DNA of 62,997 bases from Mycolicibacterium cosmeticum (GCA_016197365.1 JACPVS010000005.1:1-62997), one strand, 5' to 3'. Shown: positions 26,782-34,446, numbered from the stretch's first letter. The notes: generated by a model from the letters alone, not told the origin. Program-made: numbers and translations.

Positions 26782-27204
26782 ATGACGATCGCATTCCGCT
26801 ACGGCAACCCGGCGGTCGACTGTGACGGTGCCCAGCTGCGTGCACAGTGCCGCCATCTGGCGACCGTTGCGACGCTCACGGGAGTCATCGACGACGCCAA
26901 CTTCGACCACCTCACCCACCGGGTCCGGCAGATGGTTCTCACCGAGAAGCCTTTTGTCCTCGACCTGAGCGGCGTGACGGGACTGTCCGCCCGCGGCGTA
27001 TCCCTGCTCTACGGACTCGATGACGAGTGCGACCTGGCCGGGGTCGAATGGGCGCTGGTCGCCAGCCCGCAGGTCCTCGACATCCTGGAAATGCTCGACG
27101 ACGCCTTCCCGATCACCGCATCGGTGCCCGAGGCGCTGCATCACTTCGCTGAGGGCACCCTTGCCCGCCGGCGTCTGCTCCCGCTGCTTCACAAGACCGC
27201 ATAA
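26782..27204 (+). CDS. STAS-domain protein (anti-sigma-factor antagonist-like)
   Basis: A 140-residue STAS-type protein. The central segment FVLDLSGVTGLSARGVSLLYGL (about 61-82) matches the STAS core, where a Ser/Thr after the DLSGV strand is the phosphorylated residue in SpoIIAA-like proteins; the candidate here is S76 or T69 by register. The following LVASPQVLDILEML helix fits the fold. The start is ATG 26782, preceded by GGGAGG; an open extension to 26749 lacks a site. No partner kinase or sigma factor is in the window. It is followed by a 20-codon ORF and a strong terminator, so the transcript is short. Role in stress-sigma control is inference. Confidence 0.8.
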   Translation: MTIAFRYGNPAVDCDGAQLRAQCRHLATVATLTGVIDDANFDHLTHRVRQMVLTEKPFVLDLSGVTGLSARGVSLLYGLDDECDLAGVEWALVASPQVLDILEMLDDAFPITASVPEALHHFAEGTLARRRLLPLLHKTA

Positions 27205-27222
27205 CAAAGAAAGGCGGATCAC

Positions 27223-27285
27223 ATGTTGCTCGACGTTCGCTGGTTGACCGCTCTCGTTCGCCGTCACCGCAAGCACGCCCACTAA
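27223..27285 (+). CDS. small ORF, 20 residues, downstream of the STAS gene
   Basis: ATG at 27223 is preceded by GAAAGGCGG at a good ribosome-site distance and runs 20 codons to TAA at 27283-27285. The peptide starts MLLDVRWL and ends with a basic stretch RRHRKHAH. It begins 18 bases after the STAS stop and ends 13 bases before the terminator stem, so it is in the same transcript. No homologue is recognised. It could be a real small protein or a chance ORF; the strong ribosome site and tight packing argue for translation. Confidence 0.45.
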   Translation: MLLDVRWLTALVRRHRKHAH

Positions 27286-27298
27286 CTTCAACGTCAGA

Positions 27299-27341
27299 AG
27301 CCTGGCTGGCGAGTCACCCGACTCGCCGGCCAGGCTTTTTT
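27299..27341 (+). terminator. strong intrinsic terminator
   Basis: Arms AGCCTGGCTGGCGAGTC (27299-27315) and GACTCGCCGGCCAGGCT (27320-27336) pair over 17 positions with one mismatch, loop ACCC, followed by a run of six T. Such clear rho-independent terminators are uncommon in mycobacteria. It closes the STAS unit and separates it from the convergent thioesterase gene, which ends at 27359. Confidence 0.92.
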
Positions 27342-27358
27342 CGGTTCAGCCGGCACGT

Positions 27359-28159
27359 TCAGGCCTTGTAATAGACCAGCTGATGCGTCGAGGCCAGCAA
27401 GCCGCCCGTCCGGCTCCAGATCTGCGCCGTCTGATCGAAGTGCCCGGCACCGAATCGCTGAGCCCGGGCCACACCCAGCACGAAGTCGTCACCCTGCGCC
27501 GCGAGTTCAGCCTCATCGGCATGGAAGTAGACGGTGAATGAGATGGTGCCGGCCGGCATCAGCTGGCCGCGCCGTAGATAGACCCGCGGATAGAAGATGT
27601 CGCACACCGCGGTCAGGGACGCGAAATCCAGTCCCCGCGCCGGCTTGTCCCTCACCCACATGACGGTCTGCGAGGACGGCGACGGTGCCGGGTCGATAGC
27701 CGGGATGGCGCCTTCGACGAAGCGGATGTCGTAATTGCCCAGCCACACCACACCCAGCGGATTCGCGCCTACACCGATCTCGTCCGGCGACGGCACCACC
27801 GGCGGCGCCAACTCGGTATCGGCCCACGTCTCGCGGCGCACGGCGAACACCGCAGTGGCCGTGGTCTTCACCTCGCCGCTCTGACTCAGCTCGACGTACC
27901 AATGCTGGTTGGACCGGTTGGTGCGCACGGCTCGCGCCTGGACGTCGAAGCCCCCGTCCACGATCGGCGCCAGATAGTTCACCGTGAGCGCGACGGGAAA
28001 TCCGTGCACGTCGGGCTGGAGTTCGATGGCCCGGAGCATGGTGGCCGCGGTGATGCCACCGAACGGGCCGACCATGTTCGCCCATTCCGGGACCGTCCGC
28101 CCGCGTAACCGGCCCTCATCCAGAGCTTCCAGTGCAATGCCGTCATCGAACACCGTCAT
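27359..28159 (-). CDS. TesB-like acyl-CoA thioesterase (double hotdog)
   Basis: A 266-residue protein with two hotdog-fold halves. The first half holds GPFGGITAATMLRAI (about 27-41), the typical start of mycobacterial thioesterase-like proteins; the second half includes ARGLDFASLTAVCDIFYPR and a final STHQLVYYKA. It presumably hydrolyses an acyl-CoA in the cytosol. The frame is open far upstream to 28495, but ATG 28159 (MTVFDDG) begins the conserved part and lies in the divergent promoter region shared with the SDR gene at 28220. Chain specificity unknown. Confidence 0.83.
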   Translation of the reverse strand: MTVFDDGIALEALDEGRLRGRTVPEWANMVGPFGGITAATMLRAIELQPDVHGFPVALTVNYLAPIVDGGFDVQARAVRTNRSNQHWYVELSQSGEVKTTATAVFAVRRETWADTELAPPVVPSPDEIGVGANPLGVVWLGNYDIRFVEGAIPAIDPAPSPSSQTVMWVRDKPARGLDFASLTAVCDIFYPRVYLRRGQLMPAGTISFTVYFHADEAELAAQGDDFVLGVARAQRFGAGHFDQTAQIWSRTGGLLASTHQLVYYKA

Positions 28160-28183
28160 CGGCGAGACTTTACCGCGAATCCT

Positions 28184-28212
28184 TTGACAGGCTAACCAGT
28201 AAGGCTTACCGT
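28184..28212 (+). promoter_or_regulatory. promoter for leaderless SDR transcript
   Basis: A perfect -35 TTGACA (28184-28189), 17-base spacer and -10 TACCGT (28207-28212) place the transcription start at or next to the ATG at 28220, giving a leaderless mRNA, a common class in mycobacteria. GTAAG-G-CTTAC (28199-28209) overlaps the -10 and may be an operator. Confidence 0.6.
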
Positions 28213-28219
28213 GACCGCC

Positions 28220-28969
28220 ATGGCAGCCCTTGCAGGTCGGCGCATTCTGGTGACCGGCGCGGCGACCGGGATCGGCGCGGCGGCGGTTCATGTCCTCAGC
28301 GACGCCGGCGCACGGGTGGCCGCCACCTATCACTCCACGCCACCGCCCGAGGACCTGGCCGCGACCTGGTTGCGGTGTGACGCCCGCGATCCGGAGTCGG
28401 TGCAGCACGCGGTCGATGCGGCGGTCGACGCGCTGGGCGGCCTCGACGTCCTGGTGAACGCCGCCGGGTTGTGGCAGGCAGGCGTACCCGGTCACATCAC
28501 CGCCGACCAGATCGACTCACTACTGGCCACCAACGTCCGAGCCACCATCCTGACCAATCAGGCGGCCCACGCCGTCCTGCGCGAAAAGGGCGGTGCCATC
28601 ATCAATTTCGGGTCAGCGGAAGCCGTCATGGGCAGCCCGATCTCGGCCGTCTACGCCGCCAGCAAGGGCGCGGTGCAGGCGTGGACGCGGTCGGCCGCCA
28701 AAGCCTGGGCCGCCGACCGCGTCACCGTGAATGCGCTGGCTCCGGCGGTGGAGACGCCGGGGGCCGAACGCCTGCGGGGCTTCCTCGGCCCGGACGTCGC
28801 GAAATTCATCGACCAACAGTTGAAATCGACGATCCCGCTGGGCGGAAAGCTCGGCGATCCGGCGGACCAGTTAGGTCCCGCCCTGGTGTTCCTGTGCAGT
28901 GCGGGCGCCGGTTTCATCACCGGGCAGCTGATTCCGGTCGACGGCGGCCTGATCATGGTGGGCGGCTGA
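28220..28969 (+). CDS. short-chain dehydrogenase/reductase
   Basis: A 249-residue classical SDR with TGAATGIG (12-19), NAAG (80-83) and catalytic S132, Y145, K149 (YAASK). The C-terminus GQLIPVDGGLIMVGG is typical. GTG 28211 is in frame upstream but lies inside the -10 box, so ATG 28220 is preferred and probably leaderless. Divergent from the thioesterase gene, suggesting a shared acyl pathway. Its last 99 bases overlap the convergent membrane protein gene. Substrate unknown. Confidence 0.85.
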   Translation: MAALAGRRILVTGAATGIGAAAVHVLSDAGARVAATYHSTPPPEDLAATWLRCDARDPESVQHAVDAAVDALGGLDVLVNAAGLWQAGVPGHITADQIDSLLATNVRATILTNQAAHAVLREKGGAIINFGSAEAVMGSPISAVYAASKGAVQAWTRSAAKAWAADRVTVNALAPAVETPGAERLRGFLGPDVAKFIDQQLKSTIPLGGKLGDPADQLGPALVFLCSAGAGFITGQLIPVDGGLIMVGG

Positions 28970-30031
28970 GAAACCCACGCCGGCCACACACGACGCCGCC
29001 AGCACCAGCGATACCGCGGCGTACGCGAGATTGCCGACCGGCGTGCCGTCTGCGGTGACACCGTCGACGGCCGCGAAGTAAGCCGGAAGCGCGGTCAGCC
29101 ACAACAGAGTCAGCACCCCGAGGTAGACCGGCCCGAACACCGCCACGAAACGATTCGACTCGGCGCGGCCCGCCCGCCACTGCCTGAGCAGAACCGGGAT
29201 GGCGACCGCCGCGATCGCCACCAGTTCGAGGGCGAACACCACTGCCTGCGCGGTGACGTTCGGGTGCTCCCCGCCGAACAGTGAGAACGGGATGCTCAAG
29301 ACGGCGACACCGATGGGCACCAGGGCACCGGCAATCACCGTGCGCCACAACAGGCCTGGCACCGAGTACGTCCGCCCGGCCCGCACCATGCAGGTGACGA
29401 GCAGCACCAGCACTCCGGGTCCGAGCGCCGCGAAGATCACCACGCTGGCCATCGGTACCGAGGCCAGCATCGGGTGGTTCAGATTGTTGTCGGTGTTCCA
29501 GGCCCACCAACGCAGTTGCGGACCCAGCTGGTCGAACACCTCGTAGAAGCAGTGGTGCAAGAAGCCGACGCAGACCGCTCCCACCACGACACCACGGTCG
29601 CGGAACACCCCGAACGCGCGCACGATCTCATACGCCAGCGTCGCCAGCGCGGGATAGAGCGCCACGATGTACAGCGGGAGTCGCTCGAACAGGAACTGCA
29701 CCGTGAACACGTTGTGCGCGAACACCACTCCGACGTGATCCTGCACCCCGAAGACATCGGGGAAGTACAGCGGTATCTCGATCGCCAGCAGGTACACGCC
29801 GGACGCGAACCACAGCACCAGATTGGTGGCGTCGCCGTCGCGGCGCAGCCGGCGGATCGCCCACCACAACGCGAACACCGCGCCGGCCACCATCATCAAC
29901 TCGAGCACCGGCAACGTCGAGTTCGACAGCGCGAACGGATTGCGCAGGTGCGCCACCGCGGGCGCATCACGGCAGGTGAAATCGCCTACCCGGTGCGCTA
30001 TCTCGTCGAATGTCGCATTGCACTGCCCCAT
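28871..30031 (-). CDS. polytopic membrane protein of unknown function
   Basis: A 386-residue membrane protein with about nine hydrophobic segments (first near residue 42-60). Distinctive features are an N-terminal soluble stretch with two Cys, HHCFYEVFDQLGPQLRWWAWN in a loop, and many His/Trp residues; I do not recognise a named family. ATG 30031 overlaps the stop of the metal-hydrolase gene by one base (TGATG), so they form an operon; the open frame to 30085 is discounted. The last roughly 33 residues (after GFSAAHHDQA) are encoded antisense to the end of the SDR gene and look unrelated to a membrane domain, suggesting a 3' extension through stop loss. Confidence 0.75.
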   Translation of the reverse strand: MGQCNATFDEIAHRVGDFTCRDAPAVAHLRNPFALSNSTLPVLELMMVAGAVFALWWAIRRLRRDGDATNLVLWFASGVYLLAIEIPLYFPDVFGVQDHVGVVFAHNVFTVQFLFERLPLYIVALYPALATLAYEIVRAFGVFRDRGVVVGAVCVGFLHHCFYEVFDQLGPQLRWWAWNTDNNLNHPMLASVPMASVVIFAALGPGVLVLLVTCMVRAGRTYSVPGLLWRTVIAGALVPIGVAVLSIPFSLFGGEHPNVTAQAVVFALELVAIAAVAIPVLLRQWRAGRAESNRFVAVFGPVYLGVLTLLWLTALPAYFAAVDGVTADGTPVGNLAYAAVSLVLAASCVAGVGFSAAHHDQAAVDRNQLPGDETGARTAQEHQGGT

Positions 30032-30939
30032 CAGCGCACCGCCTCGGCCGTGTACCACCGGGTGACGTCGCCGCCGTCGTCCCACCGCCGGAACCAGCGG
30101 TCCGCGAGTTCCGGCAGCGGTTCACGCTCCGGGTTGTGAAAAGGTGTCTGGCTGAGCAACACCCGGCCGGCGGCGACCATCCGTTGCCTCCGCGGCACGG
30201 CGGCGAAGGCCGTTCCCGGCCCACCACCTGCCCGCCCGAGTTTCTGTCGCAGTGTCTGGCGCAACCCGTATGCCGGCAGCAGCGTGCGGGCGTCCACCTG
30301 CCGCTCCTCCTCGGAGATGTGCGCATTGGCACCGTCGGCGATGATGGCCAGCACCCCGATCATGTGCTTGACCACCCCGGGTAGCGCCCGCAGCCGGTAC
30401 CAACTGCTGCCCACCACGGCGTCGTAGATGACCAGCGCCGAACTGCGGTGCTCCACCTCCTCGACGAAGTGCCATACCAGTAGCGAGGCGACGCGTTCGT
30501 CGCCCGGCCGGAACAGGGCGTCGTCGTTGTCGAGCATCATCTTGAAGCTGGGCGTGAAGGTCGCCTCCAGGTCGGCGACATAGGCCAGCCGGAACTCCAG
30601 CGGCGTGGTGGCGGTGACCCGGTCGAAGCTGGCCGTCACGGCGTCGAAGGTCTGCTGCAGTCCGGGATAGCTCTTGATCAGCGCCGTGACGTGCTTGCGG
30701 TGGGTGCTGGAGTGCTGGGCTTCCTGACGCAGGAAGGCCGTCGCCTCGGCGGCGACGGCGGGATCGGTGATCAGCGGTTTTGCTTCCTGAACCGCGGCGA
30801 CGATCATTTGCTCGAACCCGACGGCCAGCATCGATGTCGCGTTCATGAAGAACGAGAACGCCGGATTCTGCGGGTTCCAGTTCCACGGCACGTCCTCGGT
30901 GAAGTCGAACTTCGGCCGGCGCACCTCGAGATCGGTCAT
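30031..30939 (-). CDS. predicted metal-dependent hydrolase (PF10118-like)
   Basis: A 302-residue helical protein of the family annotated as predicted metal-dependent hydrolases. Two iron- or metal-type clusters are seen: RQEAQHSSTHRKH in the first half and WHFVEEVEHRSSA in the second, each providing Glu and His ligands in a ferritin-like arrangement. ATG 30939 follows GGGGAGGG. The frame extends upstream to 31185 but would cross the operator and divergent gene. It is divergent from a TetR gene across a perfect palindrome and is cotranslated with the membrane protein at 28871. The reaction is unknown. Confidence 0.8.
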   Translation of the reverse strand: MTDLEVRRPKFDFTEDVPWNWNPQNPAFSFFMNATSMLAVGFEQMIVAAVQEAKPLITDPAVAAEATAFLRQEAQHSSTHRKHVTALIKSYPGLQQTFDAVTASFDRVTATTPLEFRLAYVADLEATFTPSFKMMLDNDDALFRPGDERVASLLVWHFVEEVEHRSSALVIYDAVVGSSWYRLRALPGVVKHMIGVLAIIADGANAHISEEERQVDARTLLPAYGLRQTLRQKLGRAGGGPGTAFAAVPRRQRMVAAGRVLLSQTPFHNPEREPLPELADRWFRRWDDGGDVTRWYTAEAVR

Positions 30940-30961
30940 CGGACCCTCCCCGTTCAATTGA

Positions 30962-30986
30962 TTACACACTTTGTCGCATTGTGTAA
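30962..30986. promoter_or_regulatory. TetR operator candidate, perfect 7-11-7 inverted repeat
   Basis: TTACACA and TGTGTAA flank 11 bases in the gap between the divergent metal-hydrolase gene (start 30939) and TetR gene (start 31028). Further TTGTGCATTGTTA-like sequence follows. The location and symmetry fit a TetR autoregulatory operator. Confidence 0.65.
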
Positions 30987-31027
30987 CTTGTGCATTGTTA
31001 GTCGAAGGATCTGGAAGAGTCAACGCC

Positions 31028-31624
31028 GTGGGACGCAAAGGATGGGGCGGTGCACCACCGGCCGACGACGCCGAGGCGCGCAAACGGATCATCGATGCCA
31101 CGCGGACGATGATCGACGAGCGCGGCGCCGGTGCGACCGCGCTGGCCGACGTGGCCGACTCACTCGGCATCACCCGCAGGACCATCTACCGCTACTTCAC
31201 CGGCACCGAGGACCTGTTCACCGCGGTGGCCGAGGTGAGCCTCGAGGGTTTCGTCACCGATATCGGGGCCATGACCGCGAACCTGGATGTCACCGAACAG
31301 CTCGTCGAGGTGGTTGCGCACATCATCGAGCGGCTCCCCCACGAGCCGCTACTGGAATTGCTCCTGGCCAATGACCGCACCAACAGCTTCAGCCGCGGCA
31401 TGCTCACGCCAGATGTCATCACCCGCTGCCGAACCATGCTCCGGCACACCCATATTGATTGGGCAGCAATAGGTTACGAGGACACCACACTCGACGAACT
31501 CATCGAGTTCCTGCTACGCAACATCCAGTCGATGATCGTCGCGCCGACCGACCCGCCGCGCACGGGCGCGCGCCTGCGGGCCTACCTGCGACGCTGGATC
31601 GGACCGGCGATGACGCTCACCTGA
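31028..31624 (+). CDS. TetR family transcriptional regulator
   Basis: A 198-residue TetR regulator with a helix-turn-helix near residues 18-60 (ARKRIIDATRTMIDERG, LADVADSLGITRRTIYRYF). Start is GTG 31028; a TTG at 30971 is in frame but lies inside the palindrome. It resembles the TetR at 57376 (both have the GITRRTIYRYF/GVTRQTIYRYF helix, a DWAA.G segment and a similar C-terminus), so the two are paralogues. It likely controls the divergent metal-hydrolase/membrane-protein operon. Its last 8 bases overlap the convergent reductase gene. Confidence 0.85.
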   Translation: MGRKGWGGAPPADDAEARKRIIDATRTMIDERGAGATALADVADSLGITRRTIYRYFTGTEDLFTAVAEVSLEGFVTDIGAMTANLDVTEQLVEVVAHIIERLPHEPLLELLLANDRTNSFSRGMLTPDVITRCRTMLRHTHIDWAAIGYEDTTLDELIEFLLRNIQSMIVAPTDPPRTGARLRAYLRRWIGPAMTLT

Positions 31625-32693
31625 AGCGACCGGCGAACCCACGCAGCGGCAGGTCGGCGCTGGTGAGCAGGCCCGGACGGGCGGCCACCACCGACTTGAT
31701 GGCGTTCAGCGCCGGCAGACCCGTGACGGTCATGCCGATGGAAGCGAAGCTCGTCGGGTCGGACAGATCGACGCCGGGCTTCGGGAAGATCATGTGCTTG
31801 TTGTAGACGCACGGGTCACCCATGACCTGAGTGATGTAGCAGCCCTTGATATCCCAGCTCGGGTCGGTGTGCGGGGTCATCTGCCATTCGAGATGGGTTT
31901 CGATCTTCGGTACGCCACCGACCATGCCCTGGTACTTGATGTAGTTGCCGCCGAGCGAGCCCTTGGGCAGCTGGTACCAGCCCAGGTCGACATCCTTGGT
32001 GCAGGCGCCGAGTTCATAGCTGAACTTCACCTCGTCGAGTTGCACGTCGAAGCAGTCCGCCATCAGCAGCACACTGTCGGCGAACACCCGGGTGTATTTC
32101 TCCAGCATGTCGGGCAGTCTCGGGTCGTCGACGGGCAGCCCGTAGCCGACCTCTTTCCAGGTGTCGGCCGAATGGTGACAGGACACGTCCACCGACTCGA
32201 TGGTGGTGACGTTGTCGATCTCGGCGACGTCGGCCGAACACACCACGCCCAGAATCTGATTCAGACCCGGGTTCATCCCGGTGCCGTAGAACGTCGCTCG
32301 GCCCTTGGCGGCAGCCGCAGCCAGCACCTCGCTCACCGGGCGACCCGACGGGTGCGGATGGTTCGAGTCCCGATGCCAACCGGTGATCCAGTCCGCGGTG
32401 GTGACGATATTGATCCCGGCCTCAAGGACTTTCACGTAGAGGTCCTCATCGGGGAAGACGCCGTGGAAGGTGAGCACATCCGGTTTGGCGGCGATGATCT
32501 CCTCGACCGTGCCGGTCGCGATCACCCCGTTGGGCTCCAGGCCGACGATCTCACCCGCGTCCCGGCCGATCTTGTCGGTTGAGTAGCAATGTAATCCGAT
32601 GAGTTCGAGGTCGGGATGCGCGGCGATGCGCTTGATCATCTCGGAGCCGACGTTGCCGGTGGCGACCTGGAAGACGCGGATCTGCTGGGTCAT
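31617..32693 (-). CDS. dihydrodipicolinate reductase-like NAD(P)-dependent protein
   Basis: A 358-residue protein with an N-terminal Rossmann fold (QVATGNVGSEMIKRI) of the DapB/2,4-diaminopentanoate dehydrogenase type, and a long C-terminal catalytic region including GTGMNPGLNQILGV and SVDVSCHHSADTWKEVGYG. Mycobacteria have several of these paralogues near steroid or lipid genes; it is not the lysine-pathway DapB, which is shorter. Its ATG overlaps the Rieske oxygenase stop by ATGA, so the two are cotranslated. A role in reducing a ring or side-chain product of the oxygenase is inference. Confidence 0.78.
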   Translation of the reverse strand: MTQQIRVFQVATGNVGSEMIKRIAAHPDLELIGLHCYSTDKIGRDAGEIVGLEPNGVIATGTVEEIIAAKPDVLTFHGVFPDEDLYVKVLEAGINIVTTADWITGWHRDSNHPHPSGRPVSEVLAAAAAKGRATFYGTGMNPGLNQILGVVCSADVAEIDNVTTIESVDVSCHHSADTWKEVGYGLPVDDPRLPDMLEKYTRVFADSVLLMADCFDVQLDEVKFSYELGACTKDVDLGWYQLPKGSLGGNYIKYQGMVGGVPKIETHLEWQMTPHTDPSWDIKGCYITQVMGDPCVYNKHMIFPKPGVDLSDPTSFASIGMTVTGLPALNAIKSVVAARPGLLTSADLPLRGFAGRFR

Positions 32694-33718
32694 AGGGTGT
32701 CAACCTCTCTGATTCTGGCCAGGTCCGCAGCGGAGCCACCGCGACCGTCGGGATAGAACTGGACCGCCCACTTGCGGATCGCCGTGAAGCCCTCATACTC
32801 GGCGGTCGCCAGGGCCGGCGGATCCGAATAGCGTTGGTGTTTCCAGATATCGATGTCCTGGGCGAACTGGCGGATCACCTCGTCGCCGAACATCCGCGCC
32901 TTGTCCTCGGTGCGTTGATCATCGCGTCCGGGGGTGCGCCCGATGTAGACCATGAACCGTACATCGGAGGTGCGGTCGTCGACCGGGGTGACCGCGGAGA
33001 TGGTGCGGTTGTCGATCATCCCCCAGCTCTTTGTCACCGCGATCCCCAGTCCGCCGTTGATCGCCTCGACCCCGCTGTCGACGTCTTCGATGCGCTGGCC
33101 GTCGTCACCTTCGAAGGTGATGGTGAAGTCGACGTAGGACCACGGCTCGGCGAAGTCGTGGCGGGTGAAGACGGGGACGATCGGCGTCTTGTGCACGAAC
33201 TTGAAGTGGGCGAAGTCGACGCCGTTTTCCAGCACGTACTGCGGGTGGATCTCCAGCGACTCGGCGTGCAGACGTTGTTGCGGGTAGTAGTCCTCGGCGG
33301 TGCTGTCACCGAAGTCGGCGAAGATGTCGGGGACCTCGAAATATGGTGCCCTGCCCTCGATGTCATGCCAGATATAGACGGATTCGTTGCGCTCGGCCAC
33401 CGGATAGGTCGTCATTCGGCGCCCCCGGTTGGGCCGGTCCTGATACGGGATGCAGACGTTGCGCCCCTCGTGGTTCCACTGCCAACCATGGAACGGGCAT
33501 TCGATGACCTCGCCCTCGACGTGGCCACCATGCCCCAGGTGCGCGCCGAGATGTTCGCAGTAGGCGTCCATGACGGTCAGACGGCCGGATTGCGCCCGCC
33601 ACGCGATCATCTCGCGTCCGAAGTACGTCATCCGGTGCACATCGGCGACACCGATCTCGGCGGACCACGCCACCTGGAACCAGCCCGTCGGGACCATCGA
33701 CAACGGCGGTTTTGCCAT
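32690..33718 (-). CDS. Rieske non-heme iron oxygenase (KshA-like)
   Basis: A 342-residue oxygenase component. The Rieske [2Fe-2S] ligands are C54-x-H56 and C74-x2-H77 (CPFHGW). The mononuclear iron motif N-x2-D-x2-H-x4-H is exact: N165, D168, H171, H176, as in the 3-ketosteroid 9-alpha-hydroxylase KshA group. Such enzymes hydroxylate steroids or terpenoid-like rings and need a separate reductase, which is not in the window. A TTGACT -35 and weak GATTGT -10 lead straight into the ATG, so the mRNA may be leaderless. Divergent TetR at 33775; cotranslated with the reductase-like gene downstream. Confidence 0.88.
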   Translation of the reverse strand: MAKPPLSMVPTGWFQVAWSAEIGVADVHRMTYFGREMIAWRAQSGRLTVMDAYCEHLGAHLGHGGHVEGEVIECPFHGWQWNHEGRNVCIPYQDRPNRGRRMTTYPVAERNESVYIWHDIEGRAPYFEVPDIFADFGDSTAEDYYPQQRLHAESLEIHPQYVLENGVDFAHFKFVHKTPIVPVFTRHDFAEPWSYVDFTITFEGDDGQRIEDVDSGVEAINGGLGIAVTKSWGMIDNRTISAVTPVDDRTSDVRFMVYIGRTPGRDDQRTEDKARMFGDEVIRQFAQDIDIWKHQRYSDPPALATAEYEGFTAIRKWAVQFYPDGRGGSAADLARIREVDTL

Positions 33719-33724
33719 GGGCCA

Positions 33725-33753
33725 ACAATCACAGAGGGTTCTATCAAAGTCAA
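33725..33753 (-). promoter_or_regulatory. possible leaderless promoter of the Rieske operon
   Basis: On the minus strand TTGACT (33748-33753), a 17-base spacer and GATTGT (33725-33730) end 6 bases before the ATG at 33718. There is no ribosome site in between. The -10 is weak (3 of 6), so moderate to low confidence. Confidence 0.4.
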
Positions 33754-33774
33754 TACTCGCGTAGCATCCTCGTG

Positions 33775-34398
33775 ATGACCGAGGCTGCCGAACGCCGCAC
33801 CAACCGGCGAGGCCAGGCTTCGCGCGAGAGCATGCTGGATGCTGCGCTGCAGGCCTTGGCCTCCGGTGAACCGGGGTCGGTGTCGGGCAACCGGATCGCC
33901 AAGGACGCCGGGGCCACCTGGGGCACGGTCAAATACCAGTTCGGCGACATCGACGGACTGTGGGCCGCGGTGCTGCGCTTCACCGCGGAACGGCGGGGTG
34001 AACTGCCCTCCCGCGCCGCGCCGCACGGCCCGCTGGCCGGGCGTGTGTCGGCCATCCTCGAGATCATGTACGACGGTTTGACCGCGACGGATTCCCGCGC
34101 CATCGAGAACCTGCGCGCAGCGTTGCCCCGGGACCGGACCGAGCTCGAGCGGCTGTTCCCCCAGACGGCGGCGGAGCTCGCATCCTGGCAGCGGACGTGG
34201 ATCACGGCCTGCCAGAAGGCTTTCGCCGACCTGGATGTCGACCCCGCCAGGGTCCGGGAGGTGGCGTTGTTCATTCCCGGCGCCATGCGCGGCATCACCT
34301 CCGAACGCCAACTCGGCAGCTATATCGATCTCGACGAGGCCCGCCGCGGCCTGTCCAACGCGATCGTGGCCTATTTGGAGGCCTCGCAATCGGACTAG
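33775..34398 (+). CDS. TetR family transcriptional regulator
   Basis: A 207-residue TetR regulator with an unusual recognition region: SRESMLDAALQALA then SGNRIAKDAGATWGTVKYQFGD, where the usual TTxxYxxF is replaced by WGTVKYQF. The start is ATG 33775, or GTG 33772 just upstream. The frame runs open to 33712 across the divergent start, which is discounted. It probably regulates the divergent Rieske/reductase operon. The stop codon overlaps the DosR-type box that precedes the flavin protein gene at 34447. Confidence 0.83.
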   Translation: MTEAAERRTNRRGQASRESMLDAALQALASGEPGSVSGNRIAKDAGATWGTVKYQFGDIDGLWAAVLRFTAERRGELPSRAAPHGPLAGRVSAILEIMYDGLTATDSRAIENLRAALPRDRTELERLFPQTAAELASWQRTWITACQKAFADLDVDPARVREVALFIPGAMRGITSERQLGSYIDLDEARRGLSNAIVAYLEASQSD

Positions 34399-34412
34399 GG
34401 ACTTCTGGCCCT
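34398..34412 (+). promoter_or_regulatory. DosR/DevR-type box
   Basis: GGGACTTCTGGCCCT fits the core of mycobacterial DosR sites (GGGACTT-NN-GGCCC form). Against the 20-base consensus TTSGGGACTWWAGTCCCSAA it matches 12 positions, with all of GGGACT and the CCC kept. It lies 34 bases before the ATG of the Acg-like gene, a normal activator distance. Its first base is the last base of the upstream TetR stop codon. Confidence 0.65.
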
Positions 34413-34446
34413 GCTGCACACGGCGGCAACGGAGCACGATCCAACT

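Noticed and set aside
27223..27285. The 20-codon ORF as a leader peptide of an attenuator
   Set aside because: No gene in the same direction follows the terminator; the next gene is on the opposite strand. It is kept as a possible small protein instead.
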